This document shows positions 17,548 through 25,659 of a DNA stretch of 46,034 nt, piece after piece (the first letter of the stretch is position 1; each line of letters begins with the position of its first letter). Under the pieces are notes generated by a model, which made no database searches, was not told where the DNA came from, and saw only the letters and a program-made list of their open reading frames with translations. This stretch comes from Rhodospirillales bacterium (GTDB lineage Bacteria; Pseudomonadota; Alphaproteobacteria; CACIAM-22H2), in the NCBI GenBank assembly GCA_016794025.1, contig JAEUKX010000101.1, positions 1-46,034 on the forward strand, written 5' to 3'. The position numbers and the translations under genes were made by a program.

Positions 17548-19905
17548 ATGAACGCGATCGACCCTGCCGCCCGGATGGCCCTTGCCAAGTTCGCCGTCGG
17601 GCAACCCGTCCCCCGGTCGGAGGACCCGCGGCTGCTGCGCGGCGAGGGCCGCTACACCGACGACATGAACCTTCCCGGTCAGGCCTTCGCCTTCATCGTG
17701 CGCAGCCGCAATGCGCATGGCGTCATTCGGGGCATCTCGACGGAAGCGGCAAAGGCGATGCCGGGCGTCCTCGGCGTCTGGACGGGTGCCGATCTCGCCA
17801 AGGCGGGCTATGGCGGGCTCAAATGCACGATGGCCCTCAAGAACCGCGACGGATCCGCGATGAAGATGCCGCCGCGGCCGGCGCTGGCGACCGACAAGGT
17901 TCGCTATGTCGGCGATCCGGTGGCATTTGTCGTCGCCGAGACGGCCGTGCAGGCGAAGGACGCGGCCGAGGCGGTGGAGCTCGATATCGAGGAACTCCCG
18001 GCCGTCACCCGTGCGAGCGAGGCGCTGCTGCCCGGCGCGCCGCAAATCCACGCCGAAGCGCCGGGCAACGTGTCGCTCGATTTCCACCACGGCGATTCCG
18101 AGAAGGTCGCGGCCGCCTTTGCGGGCGCGGCACATGTCGTGCGCGCCGACATGGTGAATTCCCGCGTCGTCGTCAGCGCGATGGAACCGCGCGCGGCAAT
18201 CGCCAGCTTCGATGCGCCCGGCGGCCGCTGGACGCTGAATGTGGGCAGCCAGGGCGTGTTCGGGCTGCGCAACTCGATCGCCGACGACATTCTCAAGGTT
18301 CCGCACGACAAGGTGCGCGTGCTGACGGGCAATGTCGGCGGGTCGTTCGGCATGAAGGCGCAGGTCTACCCGGAATATGTCTGCCTGTTCCATGCCGCGC
18401 GCGCGCTCGGGCGGCCCGTGAAGTGGACCGACGAGCGCTCGGACAGTTTCCTTTCCGACATGCATGGTCGCGACGGCGAGGTGACGGGCGAACTGGCCCT
18501 CGACCGCGACGGCCGCTTCCTTGCCGTGCGCATCACGGGCGTGGGCAATGTCGGCGCCTATCTCGCGCAGGTGGCGCCGATCCCGCCGGCGCTCAATATC
18601 GCGAAGAATCTCGTCGGCCAGTACCGCACGCCGCTCATCGAGGTCGCGATCAAGACGGTGTTCACCAACACGACCGCGATCGGCCCCTATCGAGGTGCAG
18701 GCCGTCCGGAAGGGAACTACTACATGGAGCGGCTGATCGACATCGCGGCCGCCGAAACGGGCATCGACCGCGTCGACCTGCGCAAGCGCAACCATATCCG
18801 CCCGGAAGAGATGCCGTGGAATGCGCCCTCCGGCATGACCTATGACAGTGGCGAATTCACCGCCCAGATGGATCAGGCGCTTGCACTGGCCGACTGGTCG
18901 GGCTTCGCGGCACGCAAGGCGGAGAGCCGCGCGCGCGGAAGGCTGCGCGGCCGCGGGATCGGCGCGTTTCTCGAGGTGACCGCACCGCCGCAGAAGGAGA
19001 TGGGCGGTATCCGCTTCGGCAAGGACGGCAGCGTGACGATCGTGACCGGAACGCTCGACTACGGGCAGGGCCATGCCTCGCCGTTCGCGCAGGTCCTCGT
19101 CGAACGGCTCGGCGTGCCGTTCGAGAGCGTGCGTCTGGTCCAGGGCGACAGCGATCTGCTGATCGCGGGCGGCGGGACCGGCGGCTCGAAATCGATGATG
19201 GCGAGCGGGGCCGCGATCGTCGAGGCGAGCGCCAAGGTCGTCGAGGCCGGGCGCCGGATCGCGTCCGTGGCGCTGGAGGCGGCGGAAGCGGATATCGAGT
19301 TCGCTGCCGGACGCTTCTCGATCGCGGGCACGGACCGGTCGATCGGAATCATGGATCTCGCGGCGCGCATCCATGCGGGCATGAAGCTTCCCGAAGGCGT
19401 GCCCGCCACGCTCGATGTCGACCATGTCTTCGACGCGGCGCCGTCGGCCTTCCCGAACGGGTGCCACATCGCCGAGGTCGAGGTCGATCCCGACACGGGC
19501 GTGGTCGAGGTCGTCAAGTACACGGCCGTCGGCGATTTCGGCACGGTCGTCAATCCGATGCTCGTCGCGGGCCAGGTGCATGGTGGCGTGGTGCAGGGGA
19601 TCGGTCAGGCGCTGATGGAAAGCGTGCGCTACGACGAACATGGCAGCGTGCTGACGGGGTCTTACATGGACTACGCGATGCCGCGTGCGCCGGATGTGCC
19701 GTCCTTCACGACGGACTATCACTCGGTGCCGGCGCGCACGAACCCGCTTGGTGCCAAGGGGTGCGGCGAGGCCGGATGCGCCGGCGCGCTGCCGAGCGTG
19801 ATGAATGCGCTGGCCGACGCTCTTTCGGAGTTCGGAATCCGCCACATCGACATGCCTGCCACGCCTTCGCGCGTGTGGGCGGCGATCCGCGCCGCGCGAA
19901 AATAG
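17548..19905 (+). CDS. Xanthine dehydrogenase/CoxL-family molybdopterin-binding subunit
   Basis: A 785-residue large subunit of the molybdenum hydroxylase family. It begins with the a/b hammerhead domain (EDPRLLRGEGRYTDDMNLPG), followed by Mo-cofactor-binding stretches GNVGGSFGMKAQVYPE, the loop P380-Y-R-G-A-G-R386 (the form II signature rather than the CO-dehydrogenase AYxCSFR), GTLDYGQGHASPFAQ, and the catalytic Glu741 in GAKGCGEAGCAGALP. These enzymes hydroxylate N-heterocycles, aldehydes or purines. The FAD (CoxM) and 2Fe-2S (CoxS) subunits are not adjacent, so it must pair with distant subunits or work differently. It ends 63 bp before the GntR-led operon on the same strand and may be functionally linked. 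Substrate unknown. Confidence 0.92.
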   Translation: MNAIDPAARMALAKFAVGQPVPRSEDPRLLRGEGRYTDDMNLPGQAFAFIVRSRNAHGVIRGISTEAAKAMPGVLGVWTGADLAKAGYGGLKCTMALKNRDGSAMKMPPRPALATDKVRYVGDPVAFVVAETAVQAKDAAEAVELDIEELPAVTRASEALLPGAPQIHAEAPGNVSLDFHHGDSEKVAAAFAGAAHVVRADMVNSRVVVSAMEPRAAIASFDAPGGRWTLNVGSQGVFGLRNSIADDILKVPHDKVRVLTGNVGGSFGMKAQVYPEYVCLFHAARALGRPVKWTDERSDSFLSDMHGRDGEVTGELALDRDGRFLAVRITGVGNVGAYLAQVAPIPPALNIAKNLVGQYRTPLIEVAIKTVFTNTTAIGPYRGAGRPEGNYYMERLIDIAAAETGIDRVDLRKRNHIRPEEMPWNAPSGMTYDSGEFTAQMDQALALADWSGFAARKAESRARGRLRGRGIGAFLEVTAPPQKEMGGIRFGKDGSVTIVTGTLDYGQGHASPFAQVLVERLGVPFESVRLVQGDSDLLIAGGGTGGSKSMMASGAAIVEASAKVVEAGRRIASVALEAAEADIEFAAGRFSIAGTDRSIGIMDLAARIHAGMKLPEGVPATLDVDHVFDAAPSAFPNGCHIAEVEVDPDTGVVEVVKYTAVGDFGTVVNPMLVAGQVHGGVVQGIGQALMESVRYDEHGSVLTGSYMDYAMPRAPDVPSFTTDYHSVPARTNPLGAKGCGEAGCAGALPSVMNALADALSEFGIRHIDMPATPSRVWAAIRAARK

Positions 19906-19945
19906 GACCCTCCGCAACGGGCGAAGATCGGGCTTGCCGAACCTA

Positions 19946-19971
19946 CATCGGTATGTTTGTCTATACCGATG
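19946..19971. promoter_or_regulatory. Perfect 9-bp inverted repeat overlapping the GntR start codon
   Basis: CATCGGTAT (19946-19954) and ATACCGATG (19963-19971) are perfect inverted copies separated by 8 nt; the last three bases are the ATG of the GntR gene. The centre contains TTTGTCTATAC, similar to the T-G-TATAC style of HutC/FarR operators. It is well placed for autorepression; as RNA it could also hide the start codon in a hairpin. Confidence 0.65.
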
Positions 19972-20769
19972 GACAAAGTCGAAGCGGATGGAACGCTCGC
20001 ACTTCTGCCGGGAGGGGAACTGGACCGTGAATCCCCCCTGCCGCTGCATGCCCAGATCCGCCGGCGCCTGATGTCGGCCATCGCGGCCTGGCCTTCGGCC
20101 GAGCTGCGCTTCCCGACCGAGGAATCGCTCAGCGACCATTTCTCCGTCAGCCGGATGACGGTCCGCAAATCGCTCGACGAACTCGTGCGCCGCGGCTACC
20201 TGCGCCGGCGGCGGCAGGCCGGAACGTTCGTCGAATTCGGCAAGATGGAAGAGCGTTTCACGCCGGCGATGGATTTCATCGATCAGTGGGCGGGAAGCGG
20301 CCGGGCCATCTCGTTCCGTCTCCTGGCGTTCGCCCACCGGCCGGCGCCCGAGGCCGATGCGGTGGCGCTCGACGTGGCGCCGGACCTGCCCGTTCTGTCG
20401 ATCAAGCGGCTGCGTCTGGCCGGCCTCGTTCCGGTCTCGCTCGACTACCGCTACATAGCGCCCCCGTTCGCCGATGCCGTCGGCCGGCGCGATGCCGCGA
20501 GCGGATCGCTGCTCGATGCCCTTCGCCGCAGCGTCGTCATGGCGCGCGCCACAATGCGCATCGAGGCGACGGCCGCGGAAGGTGCGGTCGCCAAGGCGCT
20601 CGACGTCGCCGCGGGCGAGCCCGTCCTTTTCCGCCGTCTCCACTACCGCGACGCGGACGGCAGGCCCGTCATGTCGGGTCATTCCTTCTATCGGGCCGAT
20701 CAGGCCCGCTACGTCGTCGACATTCCCATCGCATCGGCCGCAACCCCGGAAAGGAAAACGAAGCCATGA
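19969..20769 (+). CDS. GntR-family regulator with UTRA ligand-binding domain (HutC subfamily)
   Basis: A 266-residue repressor-type regulator. The N-terminal winged helix (about 25-95) shows PLHAQIRRRLMSAI, RFPTEESLSDHFSVSRMTVRKSLDELVRRGYLRRRRQAGTFV, the normal GntR helix-turn-helix. The C-terminal UTRA domain (about 115-255) would bind a small effector, here probably the substrate or a metabolite of the operon. I chose the ATG at 19969; a TTG four codons earlier is possible. The stop overlaps the ATG of the binding-protein gene (ATGA), so it is the first gene of the nine-gene operon. The palindrome over its own start codon suggests autoregulation. Confidence 0.9.
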   Translation: MDKVEADGTLALLPGGELDRESPLPLHAQIRRRLMSAIAAWPSAELRFPTEESLSDHFSVSRMTVRKSLDELVRRGYLRRRRQAGTFVEFGKMEERFTPAMDFIDQWAGSGRAISFRLLAFAHRPAPEADAVALDVAPDLPVLSIKRLRLAGLVPVSLDYRYIAPPFADAVGRRDAASGSLLDALRRSVVMARATMRIEATAAEGAVAKALDVAAGEPVLFRRLHYRDADGRPVMSGHSFYRADQARYVVDIPIASAATPERKTKP

Positions 20770-21926
20770 CCAATCGCTTCCATCGCCGCACCGTTCTCGG
20801 CGGCATTCTCGCGGCCCCGTTCGTGTCGCGCGCGAACGCGCAGGCGGCCACCTTCAAGGTCGGCACTATCCTGTCGGTGACCGGCCCGGCCGCGTTCCTG
20901 GGCGAAGACATGCGCGCGGGCGTCGAGCTCGCGGTCGAGGAGATCAACGCCGCCGGCGGCATCGGCGGCCGCAAGATCGAGTGGTTCTTCTACGACGGCG
21001 AGAGCCAGACCCAGCGCGCACTCAACGCCACACGCCGCCTCCTGTCGCAGGACAAGGTCGATGCGATCGTCGGCGGCGGCAGCATGAGCGGTATCGCCGT
21101 GGCGATGGCGCCGATGTGCGAGCAGGCGGGCGTGCCTTTCATGTCGACCGAGGGCGCGATGAGCATCATCGAGCCGGCCAACGAACGGCGCTTCTCGTTC
21201 AAGAGCACGGCGGACGACGACCAGGTGCTCGAGCGGCTTGCCGCGTGGTGCATCAAGACCAACCAGAAGAACGTTGCGCTCGTGGCCGACAATTCCGGAT
21301 TCGGGCAGAGCGCCGTCGAGCAGATGAAGATCGTCGCCCAGCGCCGCGGCCTCAACGTCACCTACGAAAGCTTCAACCCCGCCGACACCGACCTGACCGG
21401 CCAGCTCACGCGCGTGCGCGCATCGAACGCGCAGGTCGTGGTGTGCTGGACGGTGGCGCCTGTAGGCGTGGTGTTCCTGCGTCAGGCCCGGCAGCTCGGC
21501 ATCAAGGGCCGCCTCGTGCACAGCTACGGCTTCGTGTCGCAGCGCTACATGGATCTGGCCGGCGATGCGGTGCAGGACCTGCTCCTGCTCTCGGTCAAGT
21601 TCCCGGTCGGCGACCAGCTTCCGGCCAGCGATCCGGTGCGCCAGCCGATCGTCGATCTTTCGGGGCGTTTCCAGAAGCGGTACAATCGCGTTCCCAACCA
21701 GTTCGTCGGGCAGACCTACGACGCGATGAAGATCGTGGCCGAGGCGCTGAAGGCCGGCGGTCCGGACAAGGTCAAGATCCGCGACGCGCTTGAGAAGGTC
21801 CGCGGGTACAAGGGCGTGAGCGGCGTTTTCAACTTCAGCGCAGAGCGCCATTCGGGGCTGGGAAGCTCGGACGTTGTCCTGCTCGACTGGAAGAACGGCC
21901 GCTTCAATCTCGCGGACTACGCATAA
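20766..21926 (+). CDS. Branched-chain-amino-acid-type ABC transporter substrate-binding protein
   Basis: A 386-residue family 4 (LivJ/LivK, Peripla_BP_6) solute-binding protein. The leader MTNRFHRRTVLGGILAAPFV with HRRTVLG before a hydrophobic core resembles a Tat signal, cleaved near ANA-QAATF. The mature part reads FKVGTILSVTGPAAFLGEDMRAGVELAVEEINAAGGIGGRKIEWFFYDGES, the classic opening, and later GIAVAMAPMCEQAGVPFMST and TYDAMKIVAEALKAGG. Members of this family bind amino acids but also aromatic acids, amides and urea. It is coupled to the GntR gene upstream and followed by the ferritin-like pair, so the ligand is probably the substrate these oxidise. Confidence 0.93.
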   Translation: MTNRFHRRTVLGGILAAPFVSRANAQAATFKVGTILSVTGPAAFLGEDMRAGVELAVEEINAAGGIGGRKIEWFFYDGESQTQRALNATRRLLSQDKVDAIVGGGSMSGIAVAMAPMCEQAGVPFMSTEGAMSIIEPANERRFSFKSTADDDQVLERLAAWCIKTNQKNVALVADNSGFGQSAVEQMKIVAQRRGLNVTYESFNPADTDLTGQLTRVRASNAQVVVCWTVAPVGVVFLRQARQLGIKGRLVHSYGFVSQRYMDLAGDAVQDLLLLSVKFPVGDQLPASDPVRQPIVDLSGRFQKRYNRVPNQFVGQTYDAMKIVAEALKAGGPDKVKIRDALEKVRGYKGVSGVFNFSAERHSGLGSSDVVLLDWKNGRFNLADYA

Positions 21927-21941
21927 ATCGAGGAGGGGGCG

Positions 21942-22895
21942 ATGCTTCTTTCCAGCGACATGACGCCGGCGCAGGCGACGGAAATGGTCCACGGGCTGCT
22001 TGGCATGCCCGAGGACCGCTTCCCCGCCGACTTCGACACGGGCATCCCGCGCATTCGCGAGCTGTTCCATGCGGCCACGCGCAACCAGTGGGATCCGCGT
22101 GTCGACATTCCCTGGAACGAACTCGACCTCTCGAAATACACGGAAGAACAGCTTTACGCCGCCCGCCAGTACTGGAGCCGGCGCGCGTGGAGCGAGTACG
22201 GGGCGATCAGCGAGAGCCCCACGCTGCAGATCCGCTTCGGCGTCGAGCGCCGGCCGACGGATATGCAGCTCTTCTTCACGATCCGCAGCCAGGAGGAAAC
22301 GCGCCACGCCGAGGTCTGCCACATGATGGCGGAGAAGCTCGGCGGCTACATCGAAAAGCCGGTCGTCCAGGCCTATCAGGGCAGCGTCGCCACGCATGGC
22401 GTGCGCAAGTCGGCGCTCGACACCTCGATCCCGCTCGAAGGCATCATCGCGGCACTCGTCTGCACGGCCGAGGAGATCGCCTTCGACGTCTTCCGGCACC
22501 TGATCGAGATTTCCCGCGATCCGGTAGCCAAGGCGATCTGCAAGGCGGTAATGCGCGACGAGGTCCGCCACTGCGCGTTCGGCTGGTATTTCCTCGAGCA
22601 TGCGCTTGCCGAGGCGACGCCCGAGCAGAAGGCGCGCATCCGCGAGGCGGTCATCGTCATGATCGAGAAGGTGGAGCTGAACGGCTACCATTCGGCGTGG
22701 CTCGCGCCGCCGTCGCCCGCAAGCGAGGCCGAGGTGAATGCGGACAGGCTGACCTACGAGGCCGGGCTCGGCGCGACCGTCGAGGAGGCCGAGAAGCCGG
22801 TCTTCATCGACAGCATCAGGCGCGTGCGCGCGCGCATGGAAGCCTTCGGGATCGAGCTGCCGCCCTTCCGCCATCCAAAGCTCGGGACGATCTGA
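21942..22895 (+). CDS. Ferritin-like diiron-type protein, metal ligands present (paralogue 1)
   Basis: A 317-residue helical protein with the carboxylate-bridged diiron pattern: Glu85 or Glu91 (AWSEYGAISES), E119-T-R-H122 in SQEETRHAEVCHMM, Glu177/Glu178 (CTAEEIAFDVFRH) and E207-V-R-H210 in MRDEVRHCAFGWYF. Two ExxH motifs plus two Glu are what ferritin-like, R2-like and N-oxygenase (AurF-type) diiron enzymes use to bind iron and activate oxygen. The start at 21942 follows GAGGAGGGGGCG at good spacing. It begins 15 bp after the binding-protein gene and ends 3 bp before its paralogue. I do not recognise a named enzyme; an oxygenase on the imported compound is the inference, with ferritin-type storage less likely. 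Confidence 0.8.
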   Translation: MLLSSDMTPAQATEMVHGLLGMPEDRFPADFDTGIPRIRELFHAATRNQWDPRVDIPWNELDLSKYTEEQLYAARQYWSRRAWSEYGAISESPTLQIRFGVERRPTDMQLFFTIRSQEETRHAEVCHMMAEKLGGYIEKPVVQAYQGSVATHGVRKSALDTSIPLEGIIAALVCTAEEIAFDVFRHLIEISRDPVAKAICKAVMRDEVRHCAFGWYFLEHALAEATPEQKARIREAVIVMIEKVELNGYHSAWLAPPSPASEAEVNADRLTYEAGLGATVEEAEKPVFIDSIRRVRARMEAFGIELPPFRHPKLGTI

Positions 22896-22898
22896 GCC

Positions 22899-23822
22899 AT
22901 GGCGGACCTCAAGGAACCCGTCCCCGTTCTCGTCGAGCGGCGTTTCCCGCTGAAGCTGTCCGAGGCGGTTCCCGCGCTTCGCAAGCTCTACCATGAGAGC
23001 AAGTCGGACCGCTGGGACCCGCGGCGCGACGTGCCGTGGGACCGTCTCGATACGGCGCGGCTGACGCCCGAACAGCGCGCGGCCGGAGCGGCCACGTGGC
23101 GGCGGCGCGCATGGGTCGAGGGGACCGCGCTCATCGAGACGCCTGCACTTGTCGTCCGGTTCTGCATGGAGATCGGCCGCGAGGCCGAGACCCACATGTT
23201 CCTGACCGTCCGCAACACCGAGGAGGCCTGGCAGGTCGAGTCGTGCGACATGCTTGCGCGCGCGCTTGCCGGCGAAGGCGCCAGGCCGCCCGCGCGGCCT
23301 TCGACGGATGCCTATGCGGCCGTGTTCAACCGCTCGTCCCATCGTACGGCGTTCGACTCGCGTGTTTCGCTCGACGCGCAGATCGTGGCGACGTGCCTGT
23401 TCGAGGACGCGCTCGAGCGCGATCTTGCTGTCCTGCACCGCCAAAACGCGCAGGATCCGGCGATCGCCGCCGTCCTCGACCGGATGATCGCCGCAAAGAC
23501 GCGTCATGCCGAGTTCGGGCGGATCTATTCCGCGCATCGTGCACCCGGCTGGACGCAGGCCGAGAAGGCCGAGATCGCAGAGCGGCTTGGCCAGCATGTC
23601 CGCGACGTGGAATTCGCGGGCTATCACCTGCCGTGCCTATCGTCCTCAGCGGCAGCCGAGGCGGCGGCCGATGCCGCCAGCGCCACGGCCGGTCTCGGGG
23701 CGGCGACGCCCCAAGCGGAAGGTGCCGTGCTGGGCAAGGTCCTCGCGGCAACCCGCACGTTCCTCGACGGCTACGGCGTCAAGCTCGAGCGCCTTTCGCA
23801 CAAGGCACTCGGCGAGATCTGA
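22899..23822 (+). CDS. Ferritin-like protein, metal ligands degenerate (paralogue 2)
   Basis: A 307-residue paralogue of the preceding protein: QWDPRVDIPW there aligns with RWDPRRDVPW here, and RRAWSEYGAISESPTLQIRF with RRAWVEGTALIETPALVVRF. The first ExxH has become E-A-W-Q112 (His to Gln) and the second, DEVRH, has become AKTRH (Glu to Lys200, His203 kept). At least two diiron ligands are therefore missing, so this subunit probably cannot hold a normal diiron centre. It may be a structural or regulatory partner of paralogue 1, as in heteromeric diiron enzymes. The stop shares one base with the livH start (TGATG). The C-terminal region is Ala-rich. Confidence 0.78.
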   Translation: MADLKEPVPVLVERRFPLKLSEAVPALRKLYHESKSDRWDPRRDVPWDRLDTARLTPEQRAAGAATWRRRAWVEGTALIETPALVVRFCMEIGREAETHMFLTVRNTEEAWQVESCDMLARALAGEGARPPARPSTDAYAAVFNRSSHRTAFDSRVSLDAQIVATCLFEDALERDLAVLHRQNAQDPAIAAVLDRMIAAKTRHAEFGRIYSAHRAPGWTQAEKAEIAERLGQHVRDVEFAGYHLPCLSSSAAAEAAADAASATAGLGAATPQAEGAVLGKVLAATRTFLDGYGVKLERLSHKALGEI

Positions 23823-24709
23823 TGCCGGCGTTCGACGCGACGGCGCTCATCCAGGTCTTGATCGGCGGCATCGGCAACGGTGCCGTCTACGGGCTGGTCG
23901 GGCTCGGCTTCAGCCTCATCTACCGGTCGACCGGTGCGGTGAACTTCGCGCAGGGCGAATGGGTGATGCTTGCCGGTATGGCGGCAGCCGCCGGCTTCAC
24001 GGCGCGCTGGCCGTTGCCGGTCGCGGCCGCGGCCGCCCTCGTGCTGGTCGCGGCGGTGGGGGTGCTCTCCTATCAGATCGGTGTCCGCCGCCTGCGCGAT
24101 CCGGCACCGCTGCTCGTGACGATGGTCAGCATCGGGATCGCGATCTTCACGAAGGGGGTCGTGATGGTCACGCTCGGGAAGAACCCGAACGGCTACCCCG
24201 GCGTGTTCGGCGACGCGCTTGTGCGGATGGGGGCGGTCTCCGTGCCGGCCCAGACCCTGATCGTCATTGCGGCGTGCCTTGCCTTCGTCGCGGCCCTTCA
24301 CCTGCTTTTTGCACGCAGCCGGATCGGGCTTGCCCTGCGGGCCTCGGCGGCCGACGCCGATGCCGCCGCCCTCGTCGGAATTCCCGTCCGCCGGATGGTC
24401 ATGTTCTCCTTCGCGCTCGCGGCGGCGGCAGGGGCGGTGGCGGGCCTTGTCGTGACGCCGCTGACGCTGATTTCCTACGATCAAGGCACCATGCTCGGCT
24501 TCAAGGGCTTCAGTGCGGCGATGCTGGGCGGCATCGCCAGCCCGCTTGGCGCCGTCGCGGGCGGTATCGTGCTGGGCGCGCTCGAGGCCGTGTCGAGCTA
24601 CCAGATATCGTCGCGCTTCAAGGATGCTGTCGCGTTCATCCTGTTCCTGCTCGTGCTGTTCGCGCGCCCGCACGGCCTGTTCGGCCGGCGGACCGGGGAG
24701 CGGGTATGA
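23822..24709 (+). CDS. livH: Branched-chain-type ABC transporter permease (LivH family)
   Basis: A 295-residue inner-membrane permease with about eight hydrophobic helices. NGAVYGLVGLGFSLIYRSTGAVNFAQGEWVMLAG is the LivH signature, and GLALRASAADADAAALVGIPVRRM is the cytoplasmic EAA-like loop that contacts the ATPases. MLGGIASPLGAVAGGIVLGALEA near the C-terminus is also typical. It overlaps the ferritin-like gene by one base and livM by four (ATGA). It forms the membrane channel with LivM. The symbol names the family; transport of leucine is not implied. Confidence 0.93.
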   Translation: MPAFDATALIQVLIGGIGNGAVYGLVGLGFSLIYRSTGAVNFAQGEWVMLAGMAAAAGFTARWPLPVAAAAALVLVAAVGVLSYQIGVRRLRDPAPLLVTMVSIGIAIFTKGVVMVTLGKNPNGYPGVFGDALVRMGAVSVPAQTLIVIAACLAFVAALHLLFARSRIGLALRASAADADAAALVGIPVRRMVMFSFALAAAAGAVAGLVVTPLTLISYDQGTMLGFKGFSAAMLGGIASPLGAVAGGIVLGALEAVSSYQISSRFKDAVAFILFLLVLFARPHGLFGRRTGERV

Positions 24710-25659
24710 GCGGCCTGCCGCGCCTCAGGAGCCTCGCGGCGGTGTTCGCCCTGCTCGGACTCTGGCCTTTCTTCTCGCCCAACGACTACATCGCGCTTCT
24801 GGGCGTGGGCCTTCTTGTCAATGTCGGGCTCATCGCGGGGCTCAACCTGATTGCGGGATATTGCGGGCAGGTGTCGCTGTGCCACGCAGCCTTTTTCGGA
24901 CTTGGCGCCTATGCCAGCGGCGTCCTGTGCGCGCGTCTTGGCGTGCCACCCGTTCTGGGCCTGCCGGCGGCGCTCTTCCTCGCCGGAGCGGCAGCCCTGG
25001 CGATCGGCCTGCCGTCGCTGCGGCTCCACGGCCACTATCTCGCGATGGCCACGCTCGGGTTCAACGCGATCCTGTCCGTCCTGTTCAGCGAACTCGTGTC
25101 CGTCACCGGGGGGCCGAACGGTCTTCTCGGCGTGCCCGGCTTCTCGCGGACCTTCGGCGCCTGGATCGATACGCCGTTCGGGCAGTTCTTCGTCGCGTGG
25201 ATCTATGCGTTCGTGTGCATGGCGATTGTCCTGCGCCTGCTGCGCTCGCGTGCCGGCCGCGCGATGCGGGCGGTCGCCTTCAGCGAGCTGGCGGCGGGCG
25301 CGATGGGAACGGACACGGCACGCCTCAAGGTGACGATCTTCGTGCTGACGGCAATGATGGCGGGCGGCGGCGGGTGGGTTTACGTCCACGTGAACCAGTT
25401 CGCCTCGCCCGAGACGTTCGGCTTCCTGCGTTCGGTCCTTCTCGTCGCCGCGGTTGCCATCGGCGGGTGGGGGCGATTCTGGGGCCCCGTGCCCGGCGCG
25501 CTCGTCCTCACGCTCACGCCCGAACTTCTGGGGCGGCTGCACGATTTCGAAATGATTGTCTTCGGCGGCGCGCTTGTGGCTGTCCTGCTCGTCTATCCGG
25601 GCGGAATTTCGGCGGGTCTCGCGGCTCTCGGCCGGCGGTTCGTCCGGAGCGGCACATGA
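24706..25659 (+). CDS. livM: Branched-chain-type ABC transporter permease (LivM family)
   Basis: A 317-residue permease with about nine hydrophobic segments. NLIAGYCGQVSLCHAAFFGLGAYASGVL is the LivM family signature, followed by LRLHGHYLAMATLGFNAIL, VTGGPNGLLGVPGF and the coupling loop SRAGRAMRAVAFSELAAGAMGTDTARLKV. The frame starts at the ATG overlapping livH and stops in the ATGA shared with livG, so translation of livH, livM and livG is coupled. Partner of LivH in the membrane. Confidence 0.93.
   Translation: MSGLPRLRSLAAVFALLGLWPFFSPNDYIALLGVGLLVNVGLIAGLNLIAGYCGQVSLCHAAFFGLGAYASGVLCARLGVPPVLGLPAALFLAGAAALAIGLPSLRLHGHYLAMATLGFNAILSVLFSELVSVTGGPNGLLGVPGFSRTFGAWIDTPFGQFFVAWIYAFVCMAIVLRLLRSRAGRAMRAVAFSELAAGAMGTDTARLKVTIFVLTAMMAGGGGWVYVHVNQFASPETFGFLRSVLLVAAVAIGGWGRFWGPVPGALVLTLTPELLGRLHDFEMIVFGGALVAVLLVYPGGISAGLAALGRRFVRSGT

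Noticed and set aside
16711..20682. A 1323-residue minus-strand open frame
   Set aside because: Only its last 252 codons (16711-17469) match a protein family (SDR). The rest is the antisense of the molybdenum hydroxylase and GntR genes and is Arg/His/Asp-rich, as expected for shadows in GC-rich DNA.
20709..23627. A 972-residue minus-strand open frame
   Set aside because: It lies wholly antisense to the binding-protein and ferritin-like genes, which have clear family motifs, and shows no recognisable domain.
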